DNA of 64,000 nucleotides from Isochrysis galbana (GCA_018136815.1 CM030933.1:7838284-7902283); one strand, 5' to 3'. Counted from the stretch's first letter, positions 11,236-22,855 are shown. Program-made: numbers and translations. The notes: generated by a model not told the origin, from the letters alone.

Positions 11236-13109
11236 AGAGCTCGCGCGTTCCTCGCTCTCCTCTCCCCTTTTTCCTTTCCTACCGTTCGTTCCTCTCCCTC
11301 CCTCTTCCCCTTCCCCTGCCCCCTCCCCCCTCCCCCTCCTCTCCCTCCGAGTGAGAGAGAGGCCGCCGCCGCCGCCGCCGCCGCCTTCTTCTTCTCTGCC
11401 CCTCGCCGCCCAAACTCCTCTACTCTCTCCCCCTCCCCCCCCCCCCGCCCCTTCCCCCCCCCTCCCCTGTTCTTCCTCTCTCCTTCTCTCCTCCTCTCCG
11501 GCGGTGGGGTCGATCGATGTTCAAGAAGTACTCCTGACTGCTTTCCCCTTCTTCATCGCTCCCCCCCCCCTCTCTCTCTCCTCGTCTCTCTGTCTCTCCC
11601 CTCTCTTCTTCTCTCTCTCCTGCTCCCCCCCCCCCCTCCCCCGTGGGTTCTTATTTGTTGATCGAGCGATCCATCGATCCTCTCTCCCTCTCCTCTTCTG
11701 CTCACCACCAACTTCAAACTCCTACCGGGGGACATCATGTCCCCGAGCTTGTGGGAAGTTACTCTTCGGGGAGTACATTCTAGTACTCTCCTCCAGGAGC
11801 ACAGAACGGATCGTTCGTGGAGATTACAGCGGAGAAACAGGTCGGCATGATCGGCATGATCGAGGCAAATTCAACCTCAGGCATTTGCATTTGCGCGCGC
11901 GCGCGGGGGGGGGGGGGAGTCTCGTACCTTTTCTTGCGTCGTGAGGCGAGGGGGCCAACAACCAACAACTGATCTCCACCGTCCAACGTCTCCTGCGCGG
12001 CGCCGCCTCCGAGTCTGATGACTCCTGGTCAAACAGCTCACATCTCACATAGCTCAGCATAGCGCTAGCGCTAGCAGTCTTGCCTCCTTTGCCTCTGCTA
12101 CCACCTGCTGCCACCCTCTGCATGCATCATGTCTGCCCGCCAATCGAGCTCGACGAATTGCTTCCGCCACCGCACCCGCACCACTGCCACTGCGTGCTGC
12201 TACTTCTGTTGGGCTTGTGACGGATCGAGCGTGACCACTGGCTCGATGTGCGAAGATACGGGAGGGGTCGAGGGGTCCGATCTGCGGTAGGCGCGGCGCG
12301 AGTCGCGCGAGTGCGGAGGAGAATGATGGACTCTGTCTACCTATTCCCGCTTGGGCGGTTCTAGCCGAGTCAGTTGTCAGTTGTGTGGGCAAAGAGCAGG
12401 GCTTTGCTTAGTTAGTAAGTGTGTGAGTGTCGTGTATCGTGTATATCTTTCTAGTGTTCTTATTCTTATAATCACCGATTCCGATTCTTCTGAGAATGCG
12501 ATAACAAGAGCTGAGGCTAACTAAGGTTTGGTACGGATGAGTGTTGAGAACGAGGACCGCGCGCGCACTCGCGCACCACCAGCCGACCTTGGCCTAGGCC
12601 TAGGTGAGTGCCGAATCGTGGGTACGCCACCGCCAGCGCCACACGCCACACGGTCGCGCACCTCGGGCAGCATTTCCGCGAGCCACGAGCACCGCGAGCT
12701 CGTCACCTCGTCACCTCCGAGCAGTGACAACATCCTCTCCTCCACGGAGGCGGGGAGGGCTGGGAGCGGCAAGGGAGCAAGGGAGAGGGAGGGGAGGGAA
12801 GGAACTGCGGGGGGACCGAGGAGCGAGCGCGGGGTCTGTACTCTGCACTGGGAGGGGCGATGAGGGAGGCGGGGGAAAAGAGACGAGGCGGGAGGCGGGA
12901 GGGGCGGAGCGGAGGGGCGGGGGCGGGGTGGGGCGCGGAGGGGAGGGGCGGGGAGGGGGGTGTCATCCTGCACTTATATCTTACTTATATCGCAAATGAG
13001 GGTGGGTATTAATTAGTAGTACCTTTTTTCGGTTTTCGGGCCGGATCGTGTCTTTTTTTGTCTTTGTCGTTCTTTCTTTCTTCGTCATTCTCTTCGTTCT
13101 TCTGCGGGC
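11236..13109. other. Upstream region of TIR gene copy B and intergenic DNA
   Basis: 11236-11700 is strongly C/T-rich on the plus strand. It includes a GCC-repeat run (11362-11384) and several C tracts. 11891-11919 holds an alternating GC run followed by a G tract. 12770-12960 is G-rich. No open frame here shows a domain or a plausible composition. The stretch probably carries the promoter of the minus-strand gene ending its 5' side at 11235, but no specific element can be assigned. Confidence 0.5.
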
Positions 13110-13570
13110 GAGTGATGCCTGTGCGCGCCATGGCCCCCCTTTGGGGGGTCCCTCGGGGCCCCCTAGAGGGCTAGCCGGCAGCTGGCAGCTGGGGCAGCTC
13201 AGGGGGCAGTGGGCAGTGGGGGCTGGGGCAGTGCCCTTGGCGGCCTCTGGCTTCTCCTGCCTCTCCCTCCCTCGCCTCGCCGGCCCTGGGTGCCCTCATG
13301 GCGGCTCTGGTGGTCTGTGGCTCAGTGGTGGTGGGGGGGGTCAGTACGATCGGGGGCCAGTGCAGGCGAATGCGTGCGGCGTGCGGCGCGCGCTCGGCGA
13401 GAGTTTGGATAGGTGTGATGTCAACTCAGCCCCTGCCAGCGGGCAGGGGCTGAGGACGGTTGTGCAGGCCCACCCATGGGGTGTCTGCGATGGAGAGAGG
13501 GGGGCGCGAGGCCCCCATTGGCCTCCTACTCATAAAAGTAGTTTTGAAAGCGAGAGAAGGAAAACGAGTA
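13110..13570. repeat. GC-rich dispersed repeat ending in a hairpin, copy b
   Basis: This has the same block order as about 195-610 (atggcccccctttggggg start, 'ctcagggggcagtggg', 'cctgcctctccctccctcgcc', 'gtctgtggctcagtggtggtgggg'). It ends with a short stem, ctact-cataaa-agtag, at 13526-13541. The 'agctcagggggcag' block is also shared with the copies near 20560 and 47340, which links all four into one broad family. The ends are approximate. Confidence 0.5.
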
Positions 13571-13738
13571 AGCGCAAAGTGATGGTGGACGCGCCATCCC
13601 TTCTTCGTGTCTCTCCCACGATTTCCCATCTCCTCGTCTGTATTGCCGCAGCTGCAGCTAATGGCAGCATGTCCGTCCACCCGTCCCCTTAAAAACAGCT
13701 GGCATCCACACTTTGCAGGACCAAAAGAACATCTATGA

Positions 13739-14620
13739 CTATGTCTTGAGCTTTAGATAGCCTAAGCTCACCAACTCCTCAAAGTGCGTGTGGATAAATT
13801 CCTCGAATCGCGAGACTGAGACTAGTGTCCTTTTCTGCATCATCCAGATGAATTGTACGATTAGGTGATTATCTCGGTGATCGAGCTGCCGCTGCATGGC
13901 TTGCGCAAGTGCGTCTGCCACGAACATTGAAATGTAGGTCACCATCATGGCGACAAAGAGCACCGTTGCCAACTGTTCCTCTGCGGCCATCAGGCAGTCG
14001 AACTTGCGCCCCGATTCGGAGTTGTCGGCACAAAAGATCTTCTGCCGGCGTGTACTTTGTTGGTCGCGCACGTACTGCGCGACAATGTTCGAAAGGCACC
14101 ATACCTGAGATATGACGAACCATTGAAGGGCAGAGCCGGCTCTGAAGGCAGCTCCGTAGATGCCGACAATTCCCGACACTGCCGTGACCGTGACGGTCAT
14201 GAGCAGCAGCTGGGACTCAATGCCGTCCAGAGCGGAGCTAAGCGTGACGAGGAAGCTGGCTGCGCACGCCGACTGCACAGCGCATAGCAGCATGAGTGCG
14301 ACCCTCAGCTGCTGCACTTGGCGCTCACGCACGGTCGCAGCGAGTCGGTCCTCCATGTTCTTGAAGTAGTGCGCCATGTCGTCGGGCTCCGGCGTGGAGG
14401 CCATAGATCCGAAGAGACGCGACGCGCCGACGCCGCGCCGCTGTGCGGCCGGCACCTGCATGTAGGCCATCGCGCCGAGCGGTGGCTGTCGCTCGAGGAA
14501 GGAGGACAAGGCCAGCGTCCGTGCGGGCGCCAGAGCGGCTGCCAGTCGGGTCGAGGACGACCGTTGTATTGTAGAGTACTCTACTAGGAGGTCGGCCAAT
14601 TCCACTTCCTCTGCTGGCAT
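13739..14620 (-). CDS. Orphan multi-pass membrane protein
   Basis: This is an uninterrupted 293-residue frame. About residues 1-95 are soluble (ELADLLVEYS near the start, then a region rich in Ala, Pro and Arg). Next is an amphipathic stretch with FKNMEDRLAATVRERQVQQLR, then about four hydrophobic segments: LMLLCAVQSACAASFLV, LLLMTVTVTAVSGIVGIYGA, a third around WFVISQVWCLSNIV, and VLFVAMMVTYISMFVADAL. A soluble tail ends in HFEELVSLGYLKLKT. Two Cys (in FCADNS and DCLMAA) lie in the third loop. I do not recognise the family. The composition is like that of real coding sequence, and the frame is open opposite only short shadow frames. Spliced ends cannot be excluded. Confidence 0.6.
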   Translation of the reverse strand: MPAEEVELADLLVEYSTIQRSSSTRLAAALAPARTLALSSFLERQPPLGAMAYMQVPAAQRRGVGASRLFGSMASTPEPDDMAHYFKNMEDRLAATVRERQVQQLRVALMLLCAVQSACAASFLVTLSSALDGIESQLLLMTVTVTAVSGIVGIYGAAFRAGSALQWFVISQVWCLSNIVAQYVRDQQSTRRQKIFCADNSESGRKFDCLMAAEEQLATVLFVAMMVTYISMFVADALAQAMQRQLDHRDNHLIVQFIWMMQKRTLVSVSRFEEFIHTHFEELVSLGYLKLKT

Positions 14621-16383
14621 GCTGGCATGTCCTTCCCCCTCCCCTAATCCCCTAATGGTAATTTTTTGTCTCTAGAGCCCCCCCAGGGCTTGATCAGGGT
14701 CCATGGGGATGGTCAGTCTAATAGGGTTTATGGTGGACATGAGGGAGCAGGATGCTCCAATGCTGAGCCGTGGCCAGCCCCCTATACCCCATGCGATCTC
14801 ACACTCTCACACCTTGTCCTTGTAAGCAGGGCCTGTGATCTTGTGGTGTGTCGTAAGGAGCTGTGGCTGTGGTGCGGCTGGGTGTGAGTGGAGGATGAAC
14901 TGTAACATGAGATGTAAGGCCCGATTGGAGCATGGGGGGTGAACAATGGGGAGCCGGGGAAGCGTGCGGGGACGGGGCCGAAGACATGGGCGCACACTCG
15001 GCCATCACGGGGCGCAGCAGCACGAGAACGGGGACGGAGGACGGACGAGGGGGCACAGGGAGCGCTCGAGCGATGGCGCAAAGCGTAGTCAAGACACAGA
15101 GGGGAAAACGTCACGCGCGGGGGGAAAGAAATCGCGCGGGAAAGAAATAGACAAAGGGGTACTGGTCACAATAGTTCAATCCATGGTTATTATTACATTG
15201 TCAACTCCTCTCCGCGGGCTTGGCGGCTTGGCGCTACTCGTACCTCGTACACAAGGTACAAGGTCCTGGCAGGCGACAGGGTGCTCTGTTAGACCACAAT
15301 TATATTGTTAGCCCACTTGGGCTAACACCTAGCACCTAGCTCAAAAGTGCTGTTAGCCCTTGTCTAACACCAGCCGAAAACACTGTTAGCCAAGCCTGGG
15401 CAATCACCATGCTACTATAAGATCACAGCCCCTGCTTGTAAGGACCCAAGGAAGGGGGCTGTGTTGTTGGTGGTGCCGGGCCGGCCCCTCGTGCGCGAGC
15501 ACGAGGGCAGTACCGCGGCTGTGTAGGGGCCAGGCCCGGAGGCCTTCCCTATTGGAGCGTCCAGCTGGTAAGGTGTAAGATGTGGGGTGCGAGAAAGTGG
15601 CTAAGTGGCTGTGGCTGTGGAGGGTGTTGTGGTTGTGCTGCAGCATGGCAGCATGGCAGCTGCCAGCATACAGGCTTCTAGCTTGCTGTTCGCGGTGTTG
15701 CGTGGCGTGGCGTGGCGGCTCTAGTGCCCACCTGGCTGGGCGGGTCTTCCTGGCGCAATCGCTTCGGCGACAGCGGTGTGTCCATCAATACTTCGTCGAT
15801 CGCGGCGGCAGCGGGAGAGGGAGGCGGCGCGCGCTCCATGACCCTATCAGTTTACTGATAGTTGGGGGCGGACGGGGGTGAAAAATCATACCGGACCTCA
15901 GGTTGCACCTTCTCATATCGTTACGCCGCCGGCAGGCTAGCGGTACCACTGCCACTGCATAAGAGGTTGGCGGTATATTTATATTCAGGGGGTGGGAAGC
16001 GTCGCCACCTCGCCAGTGGGGGGGAAACGCTGCGACTCAACCCCCTAGTACGTGCTCTCGCAGCTGGTGCCGCCTAGACCGCTCAATGAGCCTCATTTGG
16101 AGGGCTCATGACGGTCTCATTTCTGGATGTGAGTTAGAGCTCGTCCCTGCATGGTCCAACTTGAATCGTGCTCAACACGTCCTCCCACTCTAGTCATCTT
16201 CAACTCACATGTCAAGCTGAAGGCAAGGGCGCGCAAGCCACACTGTCCAAGCAACATGCCTCCAGCGTAAAGCCGGCATGGTGTTCATCTGCCGAAGTTG
16301 CTGACGACGATTGCGCGCGGGCCGCACCGGGCTCGCCTTGATGGGAGCAGTCCTCGCTGTAGTGTCGGACTACGAAATGCACA
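14621..16383. other. Intergenic region with short palindromic and repeated motifs
   Basis: No gene recognised. 15285-15400 contains several 'gctaaca/tgttag' words facing each other (for example tgttagcccacttgggctaaca near 15307), which could form stem-loops. 15900-16060 has decayed-repeat character. The G-rich end 'gtggggggg-aaacgctgcg' near 16015 resembles 'gagggggggaaatgctgcg' at about 7275. The stretch also holds the 3' flank of the ribonucleotide reductase gene. Confidence 0.4.
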
Positions 16384-18584
16384 TCAAAAATCGGCATCGA
16401 GCGAGAACTCGCGCCCACCCCCTTTGGTGCCACCCCCCATAACGCCTGCCTTTTGGTATTCGCCCACTCGCCGCTCAAAGAAATTGGTTTTGCCCTATGA
16501 CGCAGTGAGGAGCGTTGTGGAGTCATGTAGACCTCTGTGCACAGCCTTGCGACGCGTCGATCAAATGGGAATAGAAACGTCACCAACGGTTATGAAGCTC
16601 ATATGGCCCTCTCTATCCGTATTCGCATAGGAGAGTCTTCCATGGAGAGATGCACTTGTGCACATAGACTCGCCAGCTCGTGTCAAGCCGGAGTATTGGA
16701 TCAAGCGGCGGCCGCACATACCTGCATTGAGATCAGATCCATCCAGTTGAAGGGGTTGGTGCTCTCAAAGTGCGCCTCGAAGCCAAGCTCACGGAGCAGC
16801 CGATCCGCGACAAACTCGATGTACTAAGGCGACGCAAGGGCAAGTGGCCGTTACTTTGGCGCTAGGAAGTGAGGCAGCAGCAAGGTCGTACAAATCGCAC
16901 CTGCGTCATAAGCTTCGCATTCATACCGATGAGTGAGACGGGGAGTGCATCCGTGACGAAGCTGCGTTCGATGTCGACCGCCTCGGTGACAATCTCGATG
17001 ACCTAGCATAAGGGGCAGCATGCAAATAACACGTCCAACGCATATGTTGCACCAGCGCAAGCCCAACAATGAATAGGAAGGCTGGGCCTTGTGAGCGGAG
17101 GGTACAGCGAGCACATGTGCAAGCTCATTCACGCTAGCTGCGGCACACAAGCAGAATGATGAGGTTAGCAGCTGCTTGCTCACCCTCTCCCGGGACGGAG
17201 GCCGTTCGAGCTTCGAAAAGAGCAGACAGGCAAAGTCGCAATGCAGGCCTTCATCACGAGAAATGAGCTCATTCGAGAATGTGAGGCCAGGCATCAGGCC
17301 GCGCTTCTGCGAAGGTCTCGCAGCGCGGCAGCGGTCAGGTCATGCGACGACTTGTAGCGTCGCTGATCATGGAGGCCGCCGCACTGGTGCGAAGCGGCTC
17401 GCATGCTCAGACAGGCTGGGCGTTTGCACACCTTCAGCCAAAAGAGCGCACAAAAGGAGCCGGAGAAAAAAATGCCTTCAACGGCCGCGAAGGCGACAAG
17501 CCGCTCAGCAAAGGACGCCCTCTCCCCAATCCAGCGCAACGCCCATTGTGCCTGCACAGTACGCAGATGTTGTTGAGCCAGACGGCGTTGAGCGCCACGG
17601 TGTAGGAAGGGGCGCCACCCAGCCCAACATGCGGTCAAAGCCATAGCTTTGTGTGTTCGTCCATGGGACGGCAGGAAGCTCATCTGGGGCGCGAGGTGGG
17701 GGCGGAGAGGGGGGGGGGGGGGGGAGGGGGTGGCACGGGCTCACCTTGCGAGCCACGCACGGGACCTCCTTGATGGCGCCAAGCAACCGTCGCCGTTCAG
17801 AGGGCTCCTGGATAAACGTATCGATAAGCAACGAGTACGTCTCTGAGTGGATGTTTTCCATCGCTAGCTGGAAGCCGTAGAAGCACCGTGCCTCAGCTAT
17901 TTTGACATCTCCTGCATGCCAGCAAAAGTAACGGGCACATTAAGCAGACGCGCTACCCGCTCAAGGCCGACTGCAGCCACAACAGAGCACGCCATTGCAT
18001 CGCCTTCCGTCCCAACTCATCACTTCTCGCCTCCGTCGTGCCCGATTTCTATGGCTTGGCAATCACTCACGGCAAAAGCGCTCGGCAAGATTCTCGACGA
18101 CGATGCCGTCAGAAGAGGCAAAGAACGCAAGCACGTGAGAGACAAAATGACGCTCGCCTTCGTTTAGCCGCTCCCAGTCCTTGCGGTCGGGGCTCAAGTC
18201 GATCTCCTCAGCTGTCCAGAAGGACGCCTCATGCTGCTTATACATTCGCCACATGTCGGGATGCTGGATGGGGAAGAGGACGAAGCGATCCTCTGCAGCA
18301 CGGCAGAGCGGCTCGACAAAAGCCTCCTCATCGCATTCCGGCTCCACGCTGCCGCCGGCCTCGCCGGGCGCAGGCTGTGGCTCATGCCAGTATTCGATCT
18401 TGTCGTCAAGCGCGCTGTCTGCCCCGCACTCGAGGGCATGCTCGTTCGTGTCCCAACGGACGTGCGCACGGCGCGAGGCGCGCCCGTCGGCGTATCGCGG
18501 TTGCTCGGGCAGCGGCCCGGCGGGCAGCGTGCTGGCGCTTGCAAGCGCGGTCGCGCAGAGAAGGGCTGAGGTGGACGAGCCCAT
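16384..18584 (-). CDS. RRM2-like: Ribonucleoside-diphosphate reductase small subunit (R2, class Ia)
   Basis: R2 supplies the di-iron tyrosyl radical needed to reduce ribonucleotides. Seven exons fit the family alignment without a break: 18071-18584, 17745-17911, 17432-17551, 17184-17306, 16901-17002, 16722-16823 and 16384-16494, giving 412 residues. All iron ligands are visible: Asp in SSDGIV, Glu and His in AMENIHSE, Glu in AAVEGIFF, and Glu and His in RDEGLHCDF. The radical Tyr is in SETYSLL. The C-terminus is SLDADF, the tail that docks on the large subunit. All introns start with GT and end with AG. Five are phase 0; the first is phase 1. The first about 60 residues extend beyond the usual conserved start and open with a hydrophobic segment ([13 protein letters not shown]), possibly an organelle-targeting or signal sequence. 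The start was chosen as the most downstream ATG before the conserved region that keeps this leader. Confidence 0.93.
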
Positions 18585-18755
18585 CCGCCTCCGGCGGCGG
18601 CCGTCCCGCGCAGCGAGTGGAGGAGGGATGGTCTGCCGCGCCGCGCCGCGTGGGGGGGCGGGGGAGGGGGGGAGGAAAGGGGCGGGGGAAAGGGGCTGGG
18701 GAGGGGGGGGGGGGGGGCGGGCTCCGAGGCTCGGCGGAGGAAGCGGCCAGGAAAG

Positions 18756-20195
18756 GGGGGGAAAGATCACCGGGGGGAGGCGCGGGCCACCGGACCATAT
18801 CTAAGCCCTTCACCCCTATCCCCCTAGTAGTGTACGGGGGGAGCCGCCTGATGGCGGGGGGAGAAGGGCCGGGGGAGTGGGGGTGTGTAGAAAGTATGCT
18901 ACGTACTACGTGTAGTAGGTAGTGGTTTGGCGGTGGGAAGCGAGAGGCACCGGCCCCCCGGGGGGCGGGGGGGGAAGGGGGGGGGAGGGGAGCGCCCTCG
19001 CCGTGGGCGCCGTGGCGCTTGTGTCGCTCTCTACTCTCTACGCTAGAGAGGAGGGTGCGGCGGGGTGGGCTGGGGCTGGAGCGGGGTGGGCCTTCATCTA
19101 CACGTCACGTGTGTGCCAAAAGTGAGAACGTGCGTTGGGCACTCAGCTAGCTGAGAAACCACAGTGTGAGTAGTGAGTAGGCACATGTACTCCGTATGTA
19201 CTCAACCTACACGTGAAACACAGGAACAGTGTTTTTTTTGGAGGCCCAAAACATGTTTTTCGCTGTTTTAACCCTAGTATGTGCCAAAAATGGACTTTTG
19301 GGGGGCTGAGGAATCAGCTTCGGGTGCTGTTTAGCACTCAATTTTTCGGCTAGGCGGACTGTACATAGGCGGGAAAGAACCCCCTAAGAGTCATGACACT
19401 AGTGTAGGGAGATTACACTCTTATTCTGAGCAGTGAAAATGGCGAAATCGCAAATCGCCCTAAAAATCACCAAAAACCCCCGACTACGGCAGAAGACACC
19501 GATGACAAGCGAAAAAGCACTGGACATGGTAATAGGCACCCACTCCCTGCCGGCCCCAGATGGGACAATAGGCTTCTAATAGGTTCTATTAAGAGGTCAA
19601 GAGGCCTACCAGACCTGTTACCTGTTAATAGGTAATAGGTAAAAAAAACCTTTCAATATTCTCGCCTCGCGCGTGGCTATAGGCCTATACTATAGGTACC
19701 GCTATCGTAGCCACGCCCAAATCATCTCGGATCCCTTCCTCTCCCTAGTAACTTAGCTCAGAAGTCAGAAGCCAATCATATTCATAATATACATCACACA
19801 CTCATACATCATACATCTATAATATTAGTAAAATGAGTTTTATTTTGACCTGTTACGGACCTATTGCGACCTGTCAATAGGTCCTCTTAATAGGAAGAGG
19901 CCCCCGAAACCTGTTGACCTTGTACCTGTTGTCCCATCCGGGCTGCCGGCAGGCACCACATCTGAACTGAGGGCGCTTAGGCTTATCCACACCACACAGA
20001 TTGTGCACTCGCGGCGAATGGAACCACTACCACTACCTACTACACGTAGTACGTAGCATACTTTCTACACCCCCACTCCCCCGGCCCTTCTCCCCCCGCC
20101 ATCAGGCGGCTCCCCCCGTACACTACTAGGGGGATAGGGGTGAAGGGCTTAGATATGGTCCGGTGGCCCGCGCCTCCCCCCGGTGATCTTTCCCC
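18756..20195. mobile_element. Inverted-repeat-flanked segment (about 170-bp arms)
   Basis: The left arm, 18756-18924, is the reverse complement of 20027-20195. Both contain 'aagggcttagatatggtc', 'ggggagccgcctgatggcgg' and 'tacgtagtacgtagtaggtagtgg' type words, read in opposite directions. No transposase is visible inside; the interior (18925-20026) is non-coding and holds a second, smaller inverted-repeat element. The right arm continues without a break into the repeat unit 20033-20917, which also exists alone at 46924-47670. The arrangement may therefore be two inverted, unequal copies of that unit rather than a DNA transposon. The left arm abuts the 5' end of the ribonucleotide reductase gene. 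Confidence 0.75.
19536..19953. mobile_element. Nested MITE-like element
   Basis: The ends are inverted copies: 'tgccggccccagatgggacaa' type sequence at 19537-19557 and its complement at about 19931-19953 (one or two mismatches). The interior is AT-rich against the GC-rich surroundings and is full of 'aataggt/acctatt' words in both orientations. It has no coding capacity. The flanks carry 'ggcacc' on both sides, a possible short target duplication. Related 'attaatagg' words recur at 45835-45965. Confidence 0.6.
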
Positions 20196-20917
20196 CCCTT
20201 CCTCTTGTGTCTCCGAGTGGGCGGCCGACTCTGTCCCGACTTATCCTGTAAACAGGAGCGGGACTTACCAAATTTTCGGTAAGCGGAGCTCTCGCTCCGC
20301 CCACCCCCTTCTCCGCGCCTCTCTCCCCTCTCCTGCGGCACGCGCGATGGCGCGCCTGCGGCAGCCCTTCCCTCCTGGTTCTGGCGCCCCCGTCTTCTCT
20401 TACCCAAACGGGGCGAGAAGACACGTAAAAGCCGGAGGGGAGAGCTGCCACTCCCCCCTCCCCTCCCTCTTCCCTTTCCCTCCTCTCTTCCCTGCGGCGG
20501 GGGCCCATGGCGCGCGCCTGCGGCCCCTCTTCAGGTCCCCAGGAGGCCAGCAGGGGCCTGGGAGCGCAGCTCAGGGGGCAGGTGAGGCTGGGGCATGGCC
20601 CTGGCCCCTCCTGCCTCTCCATCGCTGGCTCTCGAGCCCCTGCCAGTCGACTGGAGCTGGCTGGGGGGTCCTGATCAGGGGGGCCCAGGGGGAGGAGGGA
20701 CTGGTCAGAGGGATGGGCTGGCCACGACAGGCCAGGGCGGGCGAATCAGGCGTGCCTGTGGGGAGTGGGGAGAGGGATGGGTCAGCATGGCAGTGTTCTC
20801 CTGGCAAGCCATCAGGCATGCCAGGAGAGTGGGTGGTTCCTCCCCCATGGCGGGGGAGGAGTGGAGAGAGGGGGGGGCTCGTGCCCCGCCATGGGTGAAC
20901 CAAGTATAAACTTAGTT
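20033..20917. repeat. Hairpin-ended dispersed element, copy c
   Basis: This is homologous in order and detail to 46963-47670. Shared stretches include 'cccgacttatcctgtaaaca', 'gcggagctctcgctccgccc', 'cacgcgcgatggcgcgcctg', 'agctcagggggcag' and the final 20 bases aaccaagtataaacttagtt, which form an 8-bp stem with one mismatch. It sits immediately 5' of a decayed copia coding fragment. The other copy is inserted in a copia-type gag. No conserved protein is encoded; frames across it differ between copies. Confidence 0.75.
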
Positions 20918-20925
20918 GCCGTCCC

Positions 20926-22173
20926 TCACGGCTAGGCTCTTCAGTTGTCGCGCTGGCTATGAGAACGATGGCATTCACACCTATCTCAACGACGATCGCT
21001 ACTTGAAGCTCCCCGGGGGGAGTTAGCCCGGATGGCTACCTCCGGCCCTCACTACACCATTGGCTTCGATGCCGCTCTCACCGCCTCCGACGTCTCAGAT
21101 GAGCCTACTACGGCCGCTTTATGGCATGCCCGGCTAGCTCACTTTGGCGTCAATCGGATTCGAGCCTCCATGTTAGCGCGCGATCAGCACAGCTCACATG
21201 CATCTGCGAAAGCTCTCGATTGCACGTCGTGGTAGTCGTGCCGTTGTCGACGAATTTCTAGCCGATTACGATTACGCGAAGCGGTTTAATATTAGCATCG
21301 TTGGTGTGAGCCAACTCGATTTCTGGGCTACGAAATCACTCGAGATCGCGACAAACGAACCATGTTGCTACGTCAAACACGTTATATTGAGGATGTACAC
21401 ACTGAATTCTTGAGTAAGTCTTGTTCTAAGGACTTTGGAGTCCCCGTCTGTGCTTCCAAGATTGACCACTTTCACAAGCTAGGTGTCGCCTCAAGTGACC
21501 TCGAACGTTCACAAATGCGAAATAAGTCGTATCTCAAGCTCATCGGCTCACTTCTATGGATCACCATTACGCGGCCGGATGTTGCTTTCTATGTTTCGTT
21601 CCTATGTCAATTTATGCACGACCCATCTCCGGATTGCTATGAGGCTGCCTTAGGCGTCTTGTGCTATTTGCACCACTCCCGTCACCTCGGGTTAACCTAT
21701 GACGGATCTGTTGATAAGCTCGACATCTACGCTGATTCTTCATGGGGATCCATGCCTAAACCATTTGCAGGCTACGCTCTTATGTATGGGGAGCGGCCAT
21801 CTCATTTCGTTCAAGGAAGCTGACTATCGTTGCGCAGTCCTCTGCTGAGGCCGAGACCGCCATATATGCTTTAGCGGCCCGGGATCTACGCTTTATGTTA
21901 CATCTGTTCGAGTTCGTTGATCTTCCTCGATCGCTACCTATTGGCATTCATACTGACAATTCCGCTGCTCGTGACTCGATTAAGAATCCTGGAGTCACCG
22001 CTCGCAATCGCCATTATGAGCGTTGGCTACTGTACGCTCGAGAACAACATCTCCACAAGATATCAGTTCCTATTTGGATTGGTACTGGACAAATGACAGC
22101 GGATATCTTCACCAAATGTCTCGATAAGACAACCTTCTATCGTCACCGGGCTACACTTCTCAATTCTGATTGA
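20926..22173 (+). pseudogene. Ty1/copia polyprotein remnant
   Basis: The pieces run in copia order. First is a GAG-pre-integrase motif (LWHARLAHFGVNRI, near 21120). The integrase and most of the reverse transcriptase have been deleted. The C-terminal reverse transcriptase follows (YIEDVHTEFL, YLKLIGSLLWITITRPDVAF, 21380-21620), then ribonuclease H (IYADSSWGSM; SSAEAETAIYALAARDLRFM; HTDNSAA; TADIFTKCL), ending in a stop near 22173. Frame changes occur near 21235, 21370 and 21815. The element cannot move by itself. The upstream part of the polyprotein is replaced by the hairpin-ended repeat that ends at 20917. Confidence 0.85.
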
Positions 22174-22250
22174 TGCATATGATGTTAGCCCTTCCAGTCT
22201 TCGGACTGAGTCCGTCCTTCCTCGTCTTTAAGGCAGCATCAGTGTCATGC

Positions 22251-22440
22251 TGTGGGGGAGTGTCTGGAGTTTTGTAGTAGAAGGGGCTCATAGTCCCCAT
22301 GTGCCTTGGTGTACGCTTAATTGGGTGTCCTCCGATCTCGCCCCCCTCCTTGCGTCGCTAAGACCATGCTACATCTAGCCCTCGTCTCGCTACTCGGTAT
22401 GGGCCTGCCCACGGCTGTCCCACGCGCTCTATTCGAACAG
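22251..22440 (+). mobile_element. Polypurine tract and start of the copia 3' LTR
   Basis: After the polyprotein stop there is a purine run (tgtgggggag, 22251-22260) directly followed by TGTCTGGAG at 22261, the usual arrangement of a polypurine tract and LTR start. The 3' end of the LTR is not defined because no 5' LTR remains for comparison; the limit given is arbitrary. Confidence 0.55.
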
Positions 22441-22855
22441 AGAGAGACCAAGCTAGAGAGAGACCCCCGAGAAACCAACCCCCCCCCCCCCCCTCCCGCG
22501 AAAAACTCGGACCCCCCCCCCCCCCCTTTACTCTTGATTAGGAGCACTTTGGATTTTGGATTTTGGATTATGGGGCCTTTTCCCTCTCGCGGACTTTTTA
22601 GAGACCGGCCACGCGAGAAGAGGAGCCACGCTTTTGGGCGGGAAGGAGAAAAAGACCAGTGGCTTTCTCTACCTACTCCCTCCCCCCCCCCCCCCCCGCC
22701 CCCCCCCCCCCGCCCCCCGTCGGAGCGAAAGAAAGAAAGAAACCCTTCTCCCTCCTTCTCCTCTCCCCCCGCCCCCCAAGAACCTCTCTCCCTCCCGCCG
22801 CCCTCTGCCCCTTCTCTCTCTCACGCGAGCGCGCGCAGTAGTTGGAACCAGCGTG
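22441..22855. other. Low-complexity 5' flank of the Strawberry-notch gene
   Basis: Long C tracts (about 22481-22530 and 22681-22717) and CT-rich DNA precede the ATG at 22856. No separate gene is seen. The stretch presumably includes the promoter and 5' leader of the downstream gene. Confidence 0.4.

Noticed and set aside
12521-12973. Pro/Arg-rich minus-strand frame
   Set aside because: It is produced by a G-rich low-complexity stretch, and no family pattern is visible.
18181-18804. Long plus-strand frame opposite the ribonucleotide reductase first exon
   Set aside because: The minus strand carries the conserved R2 protein in phase with its splice sites, so the plus-strand frame is a shadow of GC-rich coding DNA.
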